Shown here piece by piece: positions 34,138 to 34,206 of a stretch of DNA of 34,206 nt. Position numbers and translations under genes: made by a program. The stretch covers positions 1-34,206 of the forward strand of contig CASEBB010000012.1 in the NCBI GenBank assembly GCA_949286015.1, written 5' to 3'. Numbering within the stretch: the stretch's first letter is position 1; each line of letters begins with the position of its first letter. The notes under the pieces are model-generated. The model was not told where the DNA came from. It did not search any database and worked only from the letters and a program-made list of their open reading frames with translations. This DNA is from an uncultured Succinivibrionaceae bacterium. Its GTDB lineage: Bacteria; Pseudomonadota; Gammaproteobacteria; Enterobacterales; Succinivibrionaceae.

Positions 34138-34206
34138 GGCTTCCTCCCGTTTTAATAGGGAGGGTCCTGAACAAGAATACAATCCTACCTCAGCACCGTT
34201 CCAAAC
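34111..34206 (-). mobile_element. right end of an IS200/IS605-like element (continues beyond the window)
   Basis: On the minus strand it reads GGAGGAAGCC, then the perfect hairpin CCATGTGC-GTAA-GCACATGG (34120-34139), then AGACTTCAC. A GAAGCC-stem-TTCAC arrangement just after a coding tail is characteristic of tnpB-bearing IS200/IS605 right ends, where it overlaps the guide-like RNA. The open frame entering from the edge (AEVGLYSCSGPSLLKREEAM) would be the C-terminus of TnpB. The body is outside the window, so this rests on the end structure only. Confidence 0.5.

Noticed and set aside
1..34206. tRNA or rRNA genes
   Set aside because: No cloverleaf-like segment or conserved rRNA stretch was recognised by eye on either strand.

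Overview
The window looks like the chromosome of a Gram-negative gammaproteobacterium. It carries the envelope and lipid A block in the classical order rseP, bamA, skp, lpxD, fabZ, lpxA, lpxB, rnhB, accA, all on the plus strand. The abundance of AAA-ATPase-like/PD-(D/E)XK proteins, SEL1/Hcp-type repeats and IS200/IS605-like ends suggests an animal-gut lineage such as Succinivibrionaceae. That placement is an inference and was not tested by a search.

Layout. 1-1700: a possible IS200/IS605 tail, a small heptad-repeat membrane protein, a dispersed 106-nt repeat and a DinJ/YafQ-type toxin-antitoxin pair. 1779-3518: rseP. 3657-8997: two large minus-strand genes, a helical-repeat protein with a beta-rich tail and a RecD-like SF1 helicase, separated by a spacer with a perfect 18-bp palindrome. 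They sit exactly between rseP and bamA, which are neighbours in most relatives. 10456-23314: bamA, skp, lpxD, fabZ, lpxA, lpxB, rnhB and accA. The usually compact operon is stretched by spacers of up to 0.9 kb that hold repeats, hairpins, a G13 tract and a strong terminator behind lpxA. dnaE, usual between rnhB and accA, is absent. 23330-29318: three tandem copies of an ATPase-nuclease gene. The middle copy is frameshifted and has lost both catalytic centres. The third is preceded by a decayed duplicate of the accA 3' end, so it arose by a duplication that included accA sequence. 29746-32683: a secreted SEL1/Hcp-like protein and a lipoprotein, the latter flanked by 122-nt direct repeats. 32684-34206: repeats, a C-terminal gene fragment, and the end of an IS200/IS605-like element that continues past the window.

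How the genes work together. RseP cleaves membrane substrates, classically the anti-sigma-E factor. BamA inserts outer-membrane beta-barrels and Skp chaperones them in the periplasm. LpxA, LpxD and LpxB make the lipid A disaccharide precursor. FabZ supplies the acyl chains, and AccA helps make the malonyl-CoA behind them. RnhB removes RNA from RNA-DNA hybrids.

The best candidates for something undescribed are the helicase/helical-repeat cassette with its palindrome, a family of 106-109-nt elements with terminal inverted repeats (three copies), a REP-like palindrome family, and the expanding ATPase-nuclease family whose newest member has four tandem AGGGT units as its ribosome-binding region.
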